Source: CAIUMH01 sp037142475 (GTDB taxonomy: Bacteria; Actinomycetota; Acidimicrobiia; Acidimicrobiales; RAAP-2). From it: 8,668 nt of DNA. The translations under genes and the position numbers were made by a program. The notes under the pieces are model-generated. The model did no database searches. It saw only the letters and a program-made list of their open reading frames with translations, and had not been told where the DNA came from. Position 1 is the stretch's first letter; each line of letters starts with the position of its first letter. Where the stretch lies: positions 1 to 8,668 of the forward strand of contig JBAXAR010000083.1 in NCBI GenBank assembly GCA_037142475.1, read 5' to 3'. Positions 7,961-8,668 of the stretch are shown piece after piece.

Positions 7961-8668
7961 ATGACGAAGTCTGTGTCCGTCGGACGCTGGATGACGCCGA
8001 AGAGGATCCCCGCCTTCGTGGCGGGGATCCTCGGCGTTGTCCTCCTCGTCATTGCCTTCGCCAACGCCGATCAGACCCAGGCCATCGCCCTCGGCCTTGG
8101 AGGGGGAGCGCTCATTGCGGCCATCGCCCTCTCGGTCACATTGAATTATCAGGGTTCTGGCGTGGTGAACTTCGCCGCCGGCGCCGTGGCGATGTACGGC
8201 GGCTACGTCTATTACGGACTTCGGGTGAACGGGCAACTGTTCTTGCCCCCGATACCAAATCCGCTGGCGCCCATTGAGGGCCTTGTGCACCTCTTGGGCT
8301 CCAAGAGTTTCTCGCTACCTCACATCCCTGTCTTCATCACCATCGCCCACCCCTCGCAGGGGACGGCTGCCTACGGCACGGTGATTCAGCAGCCCGCCCT
8401 CCCGGTGTGGGCGGCACTTTTGATCTCTCTGGGAGTGCTGACCCTCCTCGGGCTCGCATTCCACTTCCTCATTTTCCGACCACTTCGCAAGGCGCCAGTC
8501 CTCGCCCGAGTTGTTGCCTCTGTCGGTCTGTTCATCGTGATGCAAGCCGTCATCGTTCTTCGCTTCACTTCTTCGGCGAAGGCAGTGGCCCCGATCCTGC
8601 CTTCCTCGCCGGTGCACCTTCCTCGCGGCGTTTCGCTGCCGGCGGATCAACTCTTCCTGGTCCTGATC
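7961..8668 (+). CDS. Branched-chain amino-acid type ABC transporter permease, LivH-like (3' truncated by window end)
   Basis: The frame is open for 236 codons to the last base. It encodes a polytopic inner-membrane permease with hydrophobic segments at about 17-35, 42-60, 66-87, 148-171 and 183-201. S-G-V-V-N-F-A-A-G-A-V-A-M-Y-G-G-Y (66-82) corresponds to the LivH motif G-x-x-N-F-A-x-G-x-x-x-M-x-G-x-Y, and R-P-L-R-K-A-P-V-L-A-R-V-V-A-S-V-G (173-189) to its cytoplasmic R-P-L-R-x-A-P-x-L segment. About 60 residues (88-147), rich in Pro, Leu and His, separate the third and fourth segments; this is longer than in E. coli LivH. The gene begins 25 bases after the binding protein, with only a poorly placed AAGG upstream; ATG 7991 is an alternative start. 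A strong hairpin lies within codons 12-26. It pairs with the lipoprotein upstream; LivM and the two ATPases are expected downstream. Confidence 0.93.
   Translation, partial: MTKSVSVGRWMTPKRIPAFVAGILGVVLLVIAFANADQTQAIALGLGGGALIAAIALSVTLNYQGSGVVNFAAGAVAMYGGYVYYGLRVNGQLFLPPIPNPLAPIEGLVHLLGSKSFSLPHIPVFITIAHPSQGTAAYGTVIQQPALPVWAALLISLGVLTLLGLAFHFLIFRPLRKAPVLARVVASVGLFIVMQAVIVLRFTSSAKAVAPILPSSPVHLPRGVSLPADQLFLVLI
7994..8037 (+). repeat. Very stable stem-loop within the 5' end of the livH-like gene
   Basis: GAGGATCCCCGCC (8002-8014) and GGCGGGGATCCTC (8020-8032) form a perfect 13-bp stem with loop TTCGT. After a 3-base bulge (GAA, 7999-8001) ACGCC (7994-7998) and GGCGT (8033-8037) add five pairs. 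It starts 33 bases after the proposed ATG and falls inside the coding sequence. The bases that follow (TTGTCCTCCTCGTC) are only moderately T-rich. It probably acts as an intra-operon attenuator or as a 3' stabiliser of the binding-protein message. Confidence 0.85.

Overview
The window looks like chromosomal DNA of a GC-rich Gram-positive actinobacterium. The evidence is the strong G/C bias at third codon positions, a Ser/Gly-rich linker after an Ala-rich lipoprotein signal peptide, purine-rich Shine-Dalgarno sequences, a GTG start, and an actinobacterial style of MgtE_N/CBS and PIG-L (MshB-like) proteins. A member of the class Acidimicrobiia is my best guess, but that is an inference from style and not from a marker gene. 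No tRNA, rRNA, CRISPR array, insertion sequence or phage gene was seen.

Left block, + strand (1-3636). The window opens inside the last CBS domain of a probable MgtE_N/CBS protein. A 205-base gap follows, with a possibly structured leader. Next comes a 528-residue NRAMP-superfamily transporter. Its ion site is altered (D-A-G-G in place of D-P-G-N in helix 1, A-P-W in place of M-P-H in helix 6), which fits the NRAMP-related Mg2+ transporter type better than a Mn/Fe transporter. Two tandem paralogous PIG-L/LmbE zinc deacetylases with MshB-like features follow at very short spacing, so the block reads as one co-directional cluster. It ends at a strong bidirectional terminator (3667-3700).

Middle block, - strand (3740-6396). 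ychF (ribosome-associated Obg-type ATPase) is followed by ahcY (S-adenosylhomocysteine hydrolase). They are separated by 137 bases that contain several inverted repeats, including a 12-bp bulged hairpin just upstream of the ahcY ribosome binding site.

Right block, + strand (6598-8668). A branched-chain amino-acid type ABC uptake operon begins here, divergent from ychF. It has a LivK-like binding lipoprotein and then a LivH-like permease that runs off the window end. A very stable hairpin (13 bp plus 5 bp) lies inside the first codons of the permease gene, a plausible device for making much more binding protein than permease. The LivM, LivG and LivF genes would be expected beyond the window.

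No wholly new system is evident. The points most worth a second look are the altered-site NRAMP transporter next to a Mg-type CBS protein with its leader, the intra-operon hairpin in livH, the paired deacetylases, and the inverted repeats before ahcY.
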